Assembly: GCA_945865635.1 (NCBI GenBank)
Contig: CAMBEP010000017.1
Span: forward strand, 1 to 64,000
Direction of reading: 5' to 3'
DNA: 64,000 nt
Origin: Candidatus Kuenenia stuttgartensis
Lineage (GTDB): Bacteria; Planctomycetota; Planctomycetia; Isosphaerales; Isosphaeraceae
Under the pieces are notes generated by a model, which was not told the DNA's origin, did not search any database, and saw only the letters and a list, made by a program, of their open reading frames with translations. How positions within the stretch are numbered: the stretch's first letter is position 1; the number at the start of each line of letters is the position of its first letter. The position numbers were made by a program, and so were the translations under genes. Positions 36,573-45,436 of this stretch are shown here, in pieces.

Positions 36573-39143
36573 ATGTCTTGTTTCATGAAACTAGGAGTTC
36601 GATCATGGCTTTTGTGTACCCTTTTTATACTTAACTTTCAGAAATGGAACGATTTAAAGGCTCAGGCCGTTCGACAGCAAGTCATTGTCGAAATATTTGA
36701 AGGCTTGCCTGCAAAGTGGGATGAGACCACTCCCAAGCGAGCGGCCGACGATTCCTGGAAAACTTCGGTGTTGGGTTTTGCGAAGATCCCTGCCAAATAC
36801 AATTCCAGGGGAGCGGCTATCGATCGAGTGGCGCCATTCCTGATGCTATCGAAGTTTGAAAGTTTTTATCCTGAAGGAGATTACAATTTTATTCTCAGGA
36901 GTCGTATAAAGTCAATCCTGCGGATCGATGGCAAAATAATAACTAGTACCAATTCGATTACGAGTAATGCAGCAGGTCATGAAGAAATCCCACCACTGGT
37001 GGTTCCAGCGGATCGGCGATGGAAGGCTCTGGAAACAAATTCACAGGAACGGGTGATTGGCTGGAAGAGTGATGGCAAGCCTCATCAATTTGAATTGACA
37101 ACAGTGATGGCTGACAAAGGGACTCGCCCTGAGACCGGTGAATTGGCCGTCTATCTTGTTCCTAAATCTCCAAGACATGTCCTGCCAGAAATTGTTGGCC
37201 CGGAGAATTCGCCCAAGGTTTTCATGACCGATGTCTCATGGAATCAGTTCCGATTTGAGCAGTTGGATTTGATTTCAGCACTTAACTCTGGAAAACGTCG
37301 AAGCGCCTATATTTCGGAAGATTCTTACTGGGAAAAGCGTCATGCCCTGGCGCGAAAAATGGCAGGCGAAAACCTTAAAGATTTAAGCGAGTTCTCATCG
37401 TCAAGGCTTGATCGAATGCTCCAGGAGAGCGATCCTAGCCGTCGGCCTGCATCTCTTGCCGACGATGCAAGCTTTATGAGGCGAGTTTATCTGGATGTGG
37501 TCGGTCAGGTTCCTTCCCCTGAAGAGCAACTGGTCTTCTTAAACGAAGCTGACCCGAATCGACGTCGGGTATTGATTGACAGGCTGCTTGACGACCCGCG
37601 ACGTGCCGACGCCTGGATGGGTTACTGGCAGGATCTGCTGGCAGAAAACCCCGGAATTTTAAAGCCGACCCTGAATAATACAGGTCCTTTTCGATACTTT
37701 TTAAGAGACGCCTTGGGTGATAACTTGGCCATGGATCGCTTGGTGACCCAACTGGTTCAGATGGAGGGCACTGTTTTGGGTGGGGCGGCCGCAGGATTCT
37801 CCATGGCCAGCCAAAACGACTCTCCCATGGCTGCCAAGGCCCATATTTTGGCGAAGGCGTTTTTGGCTAGTGAGCTGAAATGTGCACGATGTCATGATGC
37901 CCCGAAGCATCCCTATGATCAGTCGGACTTGTTCGAACTGGCGGCCATGCTTGCTGGCAAAGAGGTTTCTGTGCCCAAGTCAAGTTCTGTCGTTGTCGCT
38001 CCAGGCGCTCGTGTGCCGGCCATTTCGATCAGTCTGGAGCCTGGCGATAAAATTCAGCCTCGTTGGAGTCTTTCCGAAATCAGCTCAGCCGATCAGCCAG
38101 CCAATGTGCTGCCAGCCAACCCCACCACGCGCGACCGACTGGCAGCCCTTTTGACTTGGGCTGGGAACCAACGGTTCGCCAAAGTTATCGTCAATCGAGT
38201 TTGGGCTCTGCGCACTGGCCGCCCCTTTGTTGAGCCCATTGACGACTGGGATTTGAAGACTCAGACCAGATTTCCTGAAGTTATGGAGGCGCTCGCAACA
38301 GATTTCATGCGAAATGGTTATGACTTGAAGCGTCTGGACCGGCTGATTCTCAATAGTCATTATTATCAGTCCAAAGTGGTGCCCGACGATTCATCGGACT
38401 CGTTGATTGGCCCTGCCCGTCGTCGTCTCTCTGCGGAGCAGTTGGTAGACAGTCTCTTTGCGATCGCTGGAAAGACATTTGACTGTGAGGAGTTGTGTCT
38501 CGACCCGGAAGGGCGCAGACCAGCCTCCGAATTCATTAGTCTTGGACATCCTCGACATGCCTGGGAGATGACTTCGGCATCAAACGAACGCGATCGCCCT
38601 GCATTAGGTCTGCCTGCCGCAACACAAATCACAGACTTGATGCAAGCCTTTGGCTGGCGATCCAGCCGCCAGGATCCTTTGACAATGCGTGAAGTATTTG
38701 TCACACCATTGCAGCCGGGGATTTTGGCAACAGGTTTGGTTCATACAAGAATTGCCAGATTGTCTGACGACAGCAAATGGACACAAATCGCGATCGAGGC
38801 GGAGACGATTCCAGAACTCGCAGACCAAACGGTGCGTCGAATTCTGAGTCGGCCTGCTTCCGCCGCTGACCTGTCCGATGCCAAAGAGTTGTTTCAAGAG
38901 AATTTTGAGAATCGACATGTGCCCAATGCCAAACGAATTGACAAAACACCACGCAGCCACAGACCAAGAGTAAGCTGGTCAAACCACTTGAAGCCTCTGG
39001 CGACTGAGATCCAGATTGCTGAGGAAGCTGAGGTTCGGGCCGGCGATCCACCGACAGCGCGTCTGACTTCCGCATTTCGCGAGGCCTACGAAGATTGGGT
39101 CTGGGCTTTGATCAATAGCCCCGACTTCCTCTTTATCCCCTAA
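36573..39143 (+). CDS. DUF1549-DUF1553 protein with PA14-like N-terminus
   Basis: Exported 856-residue relative of PSCyt1. After the signal peptide there is no N-terminal cytochrome-c domain. Residues about 35-200 include GDYNFILRSRIKSILRIDG and FELTTVMADKG, a pattern suggestive of a PA14-like beta barrel that binds carbohydrate. DUF1549 follows (about 275-460) with one CXXCH, CARCH at 437-441, then DUF1553 (about 520-800). The DUF1501 partner starts 23 bases downstream. ATG 36573 is fixed by GAAGGAGA upstream. The PA14-like assignment is an inference by eye; the rest is secure. Confidence 0.9.
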   Translation: MSCFMKLGVRSWLLCTLFILNFQKWNDLKAQAVRQQVIVEIFEGLPAKWDETTPKRAADDSWKTSVLGFAKIPAKYNSRGAAIDRVAPFLMLSKFESFYPEGDYNFILRSRIKSILRIDGKIITSTNSITSNAAGHEEIPPLVVPADRRWKALETNSQERVIGWKSDGKPHQFELTTVMADKGTRPETGELAVYLVPKSPRHVLPEIVGPENSPKVFMTDVSWNQFRFEQLDLISALNSGKRRSAYISEDSYWEKRHALARKMAGENLKDLSEFSSSRLDRMLQESDPSRRPASLADDASFMRRVYLDVVGQVPSPEEQLVFLNEADPNRRRVLIDRLLDDPRRADAWMGYWQDLLAENPGILKPTLNNTGPFRYFLRDALGDNLAMDRLVTQLVQMEGTVLGGAAAGFSMASQNDSPMAAKAHILAKAFLASELKCARCHDAPKHPYDQSDLFELAAMLAGKEVSVPKSSSVVVAPGARVPAISISLEPGDKIQPRWSLSEISSADQPANVLPANPTTRDRLAALLTWAGNQRFAKVIVNRVWALRTGRPFVEPIDDWDLKTQTRFPEVMEALATDFMRNGYDLKRLDRLILNSHYYQSKVVPDDSSDSLIGPARRRLSAEQLVDSLFAIAGKTFDCEELCLDPEGRRPASEFISLGHPRHAWEMTSASNERDRPALGLPAATQITDLMQAFGWRSSRQDPLTMREVFVTPLQPGILATGLVHTRIARLSDDSKWTQIAIEAETIPELADQTVRRILSRPASAADLSDAKELFQENFENRHVPNAKRIDKTPRSHRPRVSWSNHLKPLATEIQIAEEAEVRAGDPPTARLTSAFREAYEDWVWALINSPDFLFIP

Positions 39144-39166
39144 TGCTTTAGAGGAAATTCAAAGCC

Positions 39167-40465
39167 ATGAGTGATTTTCTGAACGAAAACCAGTTTCACC
39201 GCCGTCGACTCTTCAAAGCCGGTCTGGCAGGTGCATTGTCTACGGTCGCCGCGGGGGCAGGGCCCCAGAATGGATTAATCTACGGTAAAGCCAAGTCATG
39301 TATATTTTTATGGCTTGGTGGCGGCGCTGCCCAGATTGATACATTTGACCCAAAGCGACAGGGCGATTTGAAGAAAAAACCAGGTTCAGCCTATCGATCC
39401 ATACAGACGTCAATTCCTGGAGTTGAGCTATGTGAATATCTGCCCAGAACAGCACGACTTCTGGAACGATGTGTGTTGATCCGGACACTGAACCATCGTG
39501 TGATTGACGAACACGGGATTGCGACAAACATTGTTCATACGGGCCGACCAACAAGCGAAACGGTGGTTTATCCATCCATCGGCTCGACGGTGGCCAATCA
39601 GCTTGGCGCCGGGTCTGACAATGTTCCAGCTTATGTCTTGATAGGCTACCCGAACATCAGTCGTGGTCCTGGGTTTCTGGGCTCAAAAGCAGGCTATGTT
39701 TACTTGACTGACACCAAAGCAGGTCCCGCCGGCCTGAGTGCTCCAAGTGATTTGAATTCTGATCGCAAGATTCGTCGGGATATGTTGTTAAATCGAATGC
39801 AGACAGTAGGCTTGTCAGGTAGCAAGGGGGAAACGGCATTGTCCGATTACGTCACGGCGGCTCGTGAATCTCAAAGGTTGGCAGGTAAAGAGTTTGGCAG
39901 GATTTTTCATCTGGACACAGAGACCAGTACGTTAAGAGCCTCCTATGGCGGTGAATTTGGTCAGCGGTGTTTACTGGCTCGTAGGCTCGTCGAATCAGGT
40001 GTGAGGTTTGTGGAAGTCTCTCACAACCTGAACTTCATAAATGGGACTGGCTGGGACACTCATAATGAGGGGCAGCTCAGGCAGCATATCTTGATCCAGG
40101 AAATGGATAATGCGATTGCCGGCTTGATTGAGGATCTGGAGCGACGTGGCCAGCTTGATAGCACATTGATTGCGCTGGGAACCGAATTTGGTCGACCTGC
40201 CGAATTCGATTCTGGTGGTGGTCGAGGGCATCAATCTGCAGCGTTTAGTGTCATCATGGCAGGTGGTGGCCTGAAAACAGGGCAAGTGGTTGGCACAACA
40301 GACGAACTTTCCAAGAAAATTGTTGATGAGCCCGTCAGTGTTCCTGATTACCATGCCACAATTCTGGCAGCGATGGGGATTTCGAGCAAGCTTGAATTAA
40401 GAGCCGGCGATCGTCCTGTGCCAATCACAGACGGTGGAGCTCCGATTCGAAAACTTTTCACCTAA
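39167..40465 (+). CDS. DUF1501 family protein, partner of the DUF1549 gene
   Basis: A 432-residue DUF1501 protein. A Tat signal (HRRRLFKAGLAGALS) lies at about 12-26. Family motifs are CIFLWLGGGAAQIDTFD, GTEFGRPAEF, GRGHQSAAFSVIMAGGG and the closing DYHATILAAMGI. AGAGGAAA lies 14 bases before the ATG. It is tightly linked to the upstream DUF1549-DUF1553 gene, so both are exported partners. Shorter than the other two DUF1501 proteins here, mainly in the middle section. Confidence 0.93.
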   Translation: MSDFLNENQFHRRRLFKAGLAGALSTVAAGAGPQNGLIYGKAKSCIFLWLGGGAAQIDTFDPKRQGDLKKKPGSAYRSIQTSIPGVELCEYLPRTARLLERCVLIRTLNHRVIDEHGIATNIVHTGRPTSETVVYPSIGSTVANQLGAGSDNVPAYVLIGYPNISRGPGFLGSKAGYVYLTDTKAGPAGLSAPSDLNSDRKIRRDMLLNRMQTVGLSGSKGETALSDYVTAARESQRLAGKEFGRIFHLDTETSTLRASYGGEFGQRCLLARRLVESGVRFVEVSHNLNFINGTGWDTHNEGQLRQHILIQEMDNAIAGLIEDLERRGQLDSTLIALGTEFGRPAEFDSGGGRGHQSAAFSVIMAGGGLKTGQVVGTTDELSKKIVDEPVSVPDYHATILAAMGISSKLELRAGDRPVPITDGGAPIRKLFT

Positions 40466-40785
40466 ACCATGAATGATCAAATGGTTCAAGGCCTTAATCT
40501 GAATGTTCATGAATGGCCCTGATCAAAGACTGTCAACGAAATGCTTGATGGACACCCTCTTAGAAGCGTGCATAACGGATCTCTCCATGCTTGACCGACT
40601 CACTCTAGAAAGACTATGATAAGGTTATGGGAATCAGGGATATTCAGGCCATATCGGCTTGAGATTATTCCGCACTTCCTTCCCCTATATTGGTCATCAA
40701 GATATCTGTTGGATATCAGGAAATAGTCGGGCATGTTCTCATTCTGAGAGTGCTCCTGATTAATCTGAAACAAGGATTTATACCC
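40466..40785. other. Intergenic region before the DUF1573 gene
   Basis: No coding frame or RNA is recognised. AAGGA at 40772 is the ribosome site of the next gene. Confidence 0.4.
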
Positions 40786-41922
40786 ATGCTGCGCTGGTTT
40801 TTGATCGCGATTCTGGCCGCTGGGATCACAATGGCCGTTATCATCGCTCCACAAATGTTGTCCAAGCCAGCAAACAAGGCCACGGACGATTTGAAGTTTC
40901 CAACAAAGACAGCGGAGCAGTCAGGGCCATCTCCAGTTGCGACAGTGGACCACGAGCCGTCGCACTCCTTTGATCCGATGCCTCAGAATTCAGAAGGCAA
41001 GCACAAATGGAAAATCACCAATACAGGTAAGCTAGATCTTGAGTTGACCAAAGGCCCGTCGACGTGTTCGTGTACGATCGCTAATTTTGTGAACGATGAA
41101 TCCAAGTTCATTCTAAAGCCGGGCGAATCAACCGATATTGAGCTCAAATGGGAAACACGCTTGAACAATGGCGAGTTCAAGAAGTCAGCCAGTGTTCTGA
41201 CCAATGACCCACTGAAGCCTTCGGTAGAATTTGTTGTTCAGGGTATTGTCAGGCCCGCCGTCATGGTTCAGCCACAAGATCACGTTCTGAACTTTTCAAA
41301 CGTGAGCAACGATAATCCAAACGAAGCTTTGGTAGCCGTTTATTCTTCAGATAAAACGGATTTGAAAATTCTCAACATTACGAATACCAAGCCTGAGTTT
41401 ATCACTTCCAAAATTTCTCCTTTGGGCGCTGATGAAAAGAATCGGCTTTCACAGAAGGAAACGATTTACGGCCAAAAGGTTGTGGTGACACTCAAGCCTG
41501 GAATGCCAGTGGGGCTTTTCAGTGAAGAGATGATTATTAAGACAGATCATCCTCGTCAGGAAGATATCAAGATTATGGTTACAGGCAAGATGACTGGCCC
41601 CATCACGTGCTTTCCCGAAGTGTTAAGACTGAGTCAAATTTCAGGAGAGAAAGGTGGTCAGATGCAGGCTACTTTGATTGTCAGGGACAAGAAGAGTGTT
41701 AAATTTGAGGTTGCCGTGGAACCAAAACCTGTTAAGGTAACTATTGTTCCGGCAGATGACTCAAAAGGTGGTGAGTCGACCGGCCGATACCGGCTGACAT
41801 TGTCGATTCCCCCAGGATCGAAACCAGGCGCACTGGATGCAGTCGTGGTTTTGAAAACCGACCACCCTTTGGTCAAGGAAATCAAGATTCCAGTGACGGC
41901 TGTGATTCTGGGTACGAAGTGA
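40786..41922 (+). CDS. DUF1573 family membrane-anchored protein
   Basis: A 378-residue protein with an N-terminal membrane helix (about 4-22). A DUF1573 domain (about 60-150) follows with HKWKITNTGKLDLEL and the typical STCSCT cysteine pair (94, 96), then two more Ig/ASH-like beta repeats of similar length. Family members are periplasmic or surface proteins of unknown function, common in Bacteroidetes and Planctomycetes. ATG 40786 is fixed by AAGGA 9 bases upstream. A tetraheme lipoprotein gene follows 78 bases later on the same strand, so they are probably co-expressed. Confidence 0.88.
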   Translation: MLRWFLIAILAAGITMAVIIAPQMLSKPANKATDDLKFPTKTAEQSGPSPVATVDHEPSHSFDPMPQNSEGKHKWKITNTGKLDLELTKGPSTCSCTIANFVNDESKFILKPGESTDIELKWETRLNNGEFKKSASVLTNDPLKPSVEFVVQGIVRPAVMVQPQDHVLNFSNVSNDNPNEALVAVYSSDKTDLKILNITNTKPEFITSKISPLGADEKNRLSQKETIYGQKVVVTLKPGMPVGLFSEEMIIKTDHPRQEDIKIMVTGKMTGPITCFPEVLRLSQISGEKGGQMQATLIVRDKKSVKFEVAVEPKPVKVTIVPADDSKGGESTGRYRLTLSIPPGSKPGALDAVVVLKTDHPLVKEIKIPVTAVILGTK

Positions 41923-42000
41923 ATCAATGGCTGTAACCATTCTCCTAACTTCTGAATCATACTGAATCTGTGAGTTACGCCGACAAGCTAAGGGAAGGCC

Positions 42001-43656
42001 ATGCCACTTCGCCAGCAAGGATTGCAAATCCTCATTATCATTTGGTTGAATTTTCTGGTCATCGGCTGCGGCAACGGTGATCCGGGAAAATCAGCGTCCA
42101 CATCTCAACCGTTGCCGGTGGTTCAAACTCCCGTAACGGTCAGTGCAGGCGAGCCTGCCCCTGACGATGGCACTACAAAGCTTATGGCCGATTGGCCAAA
42201 ACCATTGGCGGCATTGCTCATTTCGGGAGAGCAAAATGGTTATCTGGAGCCCTGCGGTTGCACTTCAGGCCAGCTTGGTGGGCTAAAACGACGTCATGAG
42301 CTTTGCGAACGGCTCAAAGGTCAAGGTTGGAATCTTGTTCCAATCGATTTGGGCGGATTGATCAAAGATCCCGGTGCATCGCTTGGTGGGATTGAGCAGT
42401 CGAAAATCAAGTTTACTGTGGCTTTGCGTGCCTTGAAAATGATGAATTACCAAGCGATTGCTCTCTCGGCATCGGACTTGAAACTTGGCACTTTAGAAGT
42501 TTTAGGTCAATATTTAAACCTTGGTGATACTCCGAAGATTGTTTCTGCCAACATCAAGCCGGCAGCAGGATTTGAGCAGACCATTGTGCCGATGTTCATC
42601 ACATCCGCAGGCTCGAAAAAAATCGGGATCACTTCGGTCATTGATCCAGGCTCCCTTGAAAAAATCAATGACCCAACCTTAAAAGACTTACTGGCAGTAT
42701 TGCCAGCCAAAGAATCGCTCGCTCCTATAGCTGCTGAGCTTGCATCGAAGTCGGATTGGCAGGTGCTGCTTGTTCAGGGGGCAGCCGATATGGCCAAGGC
42801 CATGGCGGCGGCCTATCCGATTTTTGATGTTGTCGTGGTTTCAAGCCTTTACGAGGATCCCACGGCTGAGGCAGACAAAGTCAATGATGGAAAGACTTTG
42901 ATCGTAAATGTTGGAAAAAAAGGCAAATACAACGGCCTTGTCGGTTTTTTTGCAGATTCCGATCAGCCCATGCGATATCAGCGTATCACCTTGGGAAGTC
43001 GATACGACAGACCGGGCGCTGGAGAGCCGATTCGCAAGCTGATTGACGAAGATTTTCAGGACGAGTTGAAGGCAGCCAAAGTGGTTGAGAATTTCCCACG
43101 ACGATCGCATCTTTCAGCCACACCGGGGGCTTCGTTCGTAGGTGCAGGGACTTGCAAAAATTGCCATCCCGCGACTTATGCCAAGTGGCTCTCTTCTAAG
43201 CATTCCCATACTTATGATGCGCTTTTGAAGCCGAAACGCAATCGTGAATTCGATGCAGAGTGTATCAGTTGCCACACCACAGGTTTTGAATATGAATCAG
43301 GCTGGGTTTCCGCTGAGAAAACAGCTTATCTCAAAGGTAACCAGTGCGAGAATTGCCATGGCCCGGGTTCGATGCATGCAGGCGATCCAGACAACGCGAG
43401 TTTTAAGAAGTCCATGGCTTTGACCTCAGAACTGGCCGACAAGAACATGCTTTGCATTCGCTGCCACGACTCCGACAACTCGCCCAAGTTCAGCTTTTCT
43501 ACCTTCTGGCCACAGATCATGCACAAGAAGCTTGATACATATGACAAGCCAAATGTTCATAAAGGACTGGACAGCCAAGAGATTGCTCGTCTTCAAAAGT
43601 CATTCCTAGCCGATCAGCAGCCGAAGGATAGCAGTCTCAAGAAAGCAAACTATTGA
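42001..43656 (+). CDS. Tetraheme lipoprotein with 5'-nucleotidase-like N-terminal part
   Basis: A 551-residue exported protein. A lipobox (LVIGC, Cys23) marks it as a lipoprotein. Residues about 68-340 look like the UshA/metallophosphatase-type fold, with a GYLEPCGCTSGQLGGLKRR segment where Cys85/Cys87 replace the usual metal motif. The C-terminal 170 residues form a cytochrome-c554-like module with four CXXCH heme sites at Cys385, Cys421, Cys449 and Cys485. It likely carries electrons outside the cytoplasm. Whether the N-terminal part still has hydrolase activity is doubtful since the usual Asp-x-His metal ligands are not evident. It follows the DUF1573 gene. Confidence 0.87.
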   Translation: MPLRQQGLQILIIIWLNFLVIGCGNGDPGKSASTSQPLPVVQTPVTVSAGEPAPDDGTTKLMADWPKPLAALLISGEQNGYLEPCGCTSGQLGGLKRRHELCERLKGQGWNLVPIDLGGLIKDPGASLGGIEQSKIKFTVALRALKMMNYQAIALSASDLKLGTLEVLGQYLNLGDTPKIVSANIKPAAGFEQTIVPMFITSAGSKKIGITSVIDPGSLEKINDPTLKDLLAVLPAKESLAPIAAELASKSDWQVLLVQGAADMAKAMAAAYPIFDVVVVSSLYEDPTAEADKVNDGKTLIVNVGKKGKYNGLVGFFADSDQPMRYQRITLGSRYDRPGAGEPIRKLIDEDFQDELKAAKVVENFPRRSHLSATPGASFVGAGTCKNCHPATYAKWLSSKHSHTYDALLKPKRNREFDAECISCHTTGFEYESGWVSAEKTAYLKGNQCENCHGPGSMHAGDPDNASFKKSMALTSELADKNMLCIRCHDSDNSPKFSFSTFWPQIMHKKLDTYDKPNVHKGLDSQEIARLQKSFLADQQPKDSSLKKANY

Positions 43657-43725
43657 TCCTGTCTTGATTTCTCAATTAGGATCAAAAGGGTGATTAACCG
43701 ACTTTTTGGACAAGGGATCTAGCGA

Positions 43726-44058
43726 GTGGCCCAGAATACCAGCCGATTTGGTCGACTTGTTGAAAAATATCGTGCGGACCATCAGCACCCGGTCAACCAC
43801 TTCCTTCATGTTTTTGTTGGGTGGCCAATGGTTGCTGCAGGGTTGCTGATCCTTCCATTCAGGCCGCTCTATTCGGTTGGGCTTGTCGTGGCTGCATATG
43901 TCTTTATGTTTTCAGGTCACTTTGTATTTGAGAAGAATACGCCAACGATCCTAAAGCATCCAAGCACACCTTTCGTGATCGCCTGGGCTGTGATTAAAGG
44001 GTTGTTTGGCGGGTTTGTCAAACCATTTACTGGGTTCAATAAGCCGCCTAAGGTTTGA
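43726..44058 (+). CDS. DUF962 / Mpo1-like small membrane protein
   Basis: A 110-residue protein with two or three hydrophobic segments. It has the DUF962 pattern: YRADHQHPVNHFLHVFVGWP near the start and SGHFVFEKNTPT later. The yeast relative Mpo1 is a dioxygenase acting on 2-hydroxy fatty acids, with iron bound by conserved histidines. The His residues of the first segment and of SGHFVFE are present. The GTG start at 43726 has AAGGG 9 bases upstream. The role in this bacterium is inferred only from the family. Confidence 0.8.
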   Translation: MAQNTSRFGRLVEKYRADHQHPVNHFLHVFVGWPMVAAGLLILPFRPLYSVGLVVAAYVFMFSGHFVFEKNTPTILKHPSTPFVIAWAVIKGLFGGFVKPFTGFNKPPKV

Positions 44059-44151
44059 TCAGATCTTGACCATCAGCCACTGACTGTCTAGCATGACGCA
44101 TATGTCCGATGTCGGATTCACAAACTTTGTCTCTTTTGAACAGAACTGACG

Positions 44152-44499
44152 ATGCCCGACCCAAACCCTGTCAGCACGATTAAATACGATGATTTTGGCA
44201 AGATTGACCTGCGAGTGGCCAAGATTCTCGAAGCTCGCCCGCATCCCAACGCCGATAAATTGATGCTTCTGCAAGTGGATCTTGGGGATGTTCAGAAGCA
44301 GATCGTGGCTGGTATACGTGCTCATTACACCCCTGAACAGCTAGTGGGCAGGCGTATTATCATTGTCAACAATCTTGAGCCCGCCATGCTTCGCGGCGAA
44401 ACGTCCAATGGCATGCTGCTCGCTGCAACCTCAGGCGAGAAAGTCGTTCTGCTTCAGCCTGATGATCCAGACGCCTTGCCGGGCAGTCGCGTGAAATAA
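44152..44499 (+). CDS. Free-standing tRNA-binding OB-fold protein (MetRS C-terminal-like)
   Basis: A 115-residue protein containing just the tRNA-binding domain seen at the C-terminus of many methionyl-tRNA synthetases and in Trbp111. Signature stretches are KIDLRVAKILEARPHPNADKL, IVAGI, VNNLEPAMLRG and SNGMLLAA. It could act in trans to strengthen tRNA binding or as a tRNA chaperone. No metG is adjacent. The genes either side are on the same strand, but the gaps (93 and 56 bases) leave operon membership open. Confidence 0.9.
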   Translation: MPDPNPVSTIKYDDFGKIDLRVAKILEARPHPNADKLMLLQVDLGDVQKQIVAGIRAHYTPEQLVGRRIIIVNNLEPAMLRGETSNGMLLAATSGEKVVLLQPDDPDALPGSRVK

Positions 44500-44555
44500 C
44501 GTCTGCGATCGTTTTCTCAGCTCTTTCAAGTATGCACCATAGGACTAGATCTCAA

Positions 44556-45311
44556 ATGGCATTCAGCACGATAAACTACTTCAGCCGATCTCTGAAAAAG
44601 GCATCGAGCTTCAATATCGTTTTTCCTGACGATCCGTCCATTTCTCGTCCTTGGTCTGTATTTTATTTACTTCATGGACTTTCTGATGATCATACGATCT
44701 GGATGAGACGCACCTCGATTGAGCGTTATGTGGCAGGGTTGCCACTTGTCGTTGTCATGCCGGATGGTGGTCGTGGATGGTATGCAAACGCTCAGGCAGG
44801 TGATGCTTATGAAGATGATTTGGTGAAGGATGTTGTGGGTTTGGTCGATCGCACTTTTCCGGTTCGGGCCGACCGCAATGGCCGGGCGATCGGAGGGCTT
44901 TCAATGGGCGGTTACGGGGCTGTAAAAATCGGCTTGAAGCATCCCGATCTGTTTGGCAGCATCAATTCGCACTCCGGTGCTTTAGGTATGCTTCATAATA
45001 CAGATGAGGCCAAGAAATTAAGCCCTGAATTCGAGCGGATCTTCGGACCGACTCCGAAGGATGGTACTGAGGATCCATTCGGAATTGTGACCAAGATGGA
45101 TCATGGCAAAATCCCTCCCATGCTGATCGACTGCGGGACAGAGGATTTCCTTCTGACACAGAATCGGGCATTTCACGAACACCTTGACAAACTCCATATT
45201 GCTCATGAGTATAAGGAATTTGCTGGTGGTCACAATTGGGAATACTGGGACCTACATGTGCGCGAAGCAATTTCGTTTCATGTGAAAAATCTCGGAATCA
45301 AGAAACCTTGA
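44556..45311 (+). CDS. Esterase, FrmB/esterase-D-like alpha/beta hydrolase
   Basis: A 251-residue serine hydrolase of the esterase D/S-formylglutathione hydrolase superfamily. It has LHGLSDDHTIW for the oxyanion region, VVVMPDGGRGWY, a nucleophile elbow GLSMGGYGA, an acid in DCGTEDFL and the histidine in GGHNWEYW. No signal peptide is seen, so it acts in the cytoplasm. ATG 44556 is preferred; ATG 44532 is upstream. The substrate is an ester, otherwise unknown. Confidence 0.88.
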   Translation: MAFSTINYFSRSLKKASSFNIVFPDDPSISRPWSVFYLLHGLSDDHTIWMRRTSIERYVAGLPLVVVMPDGGRGWYANAQAGDAYEDDLVKDVVGLVDRTFPVRADRNGRAIGGLSMGGYGAVKIGLKHPDLFGSINSHSGALGMLHNTDEAKKLSPEFERIFGPTPKDGTEDPFGIVTKMDHGKIPPMLIDCGTEDFLLTQNRAFHEHLDKLHIAHEYKEFAGGHNWEYWDLHVREAISFHVKNLGIKKP

Positions 45312-45436
45312 TACTTTTGACACCATTTGTGTTGCAAGTTGTTATAGGCGTGTAGGTTTTCCTTCGAACGGTTTGTTGGTATAAGTGTGGGATGGGTTTC
45401 GAGTTTCATCGTTTCTGCGGAGACTGAGTCACTCAA

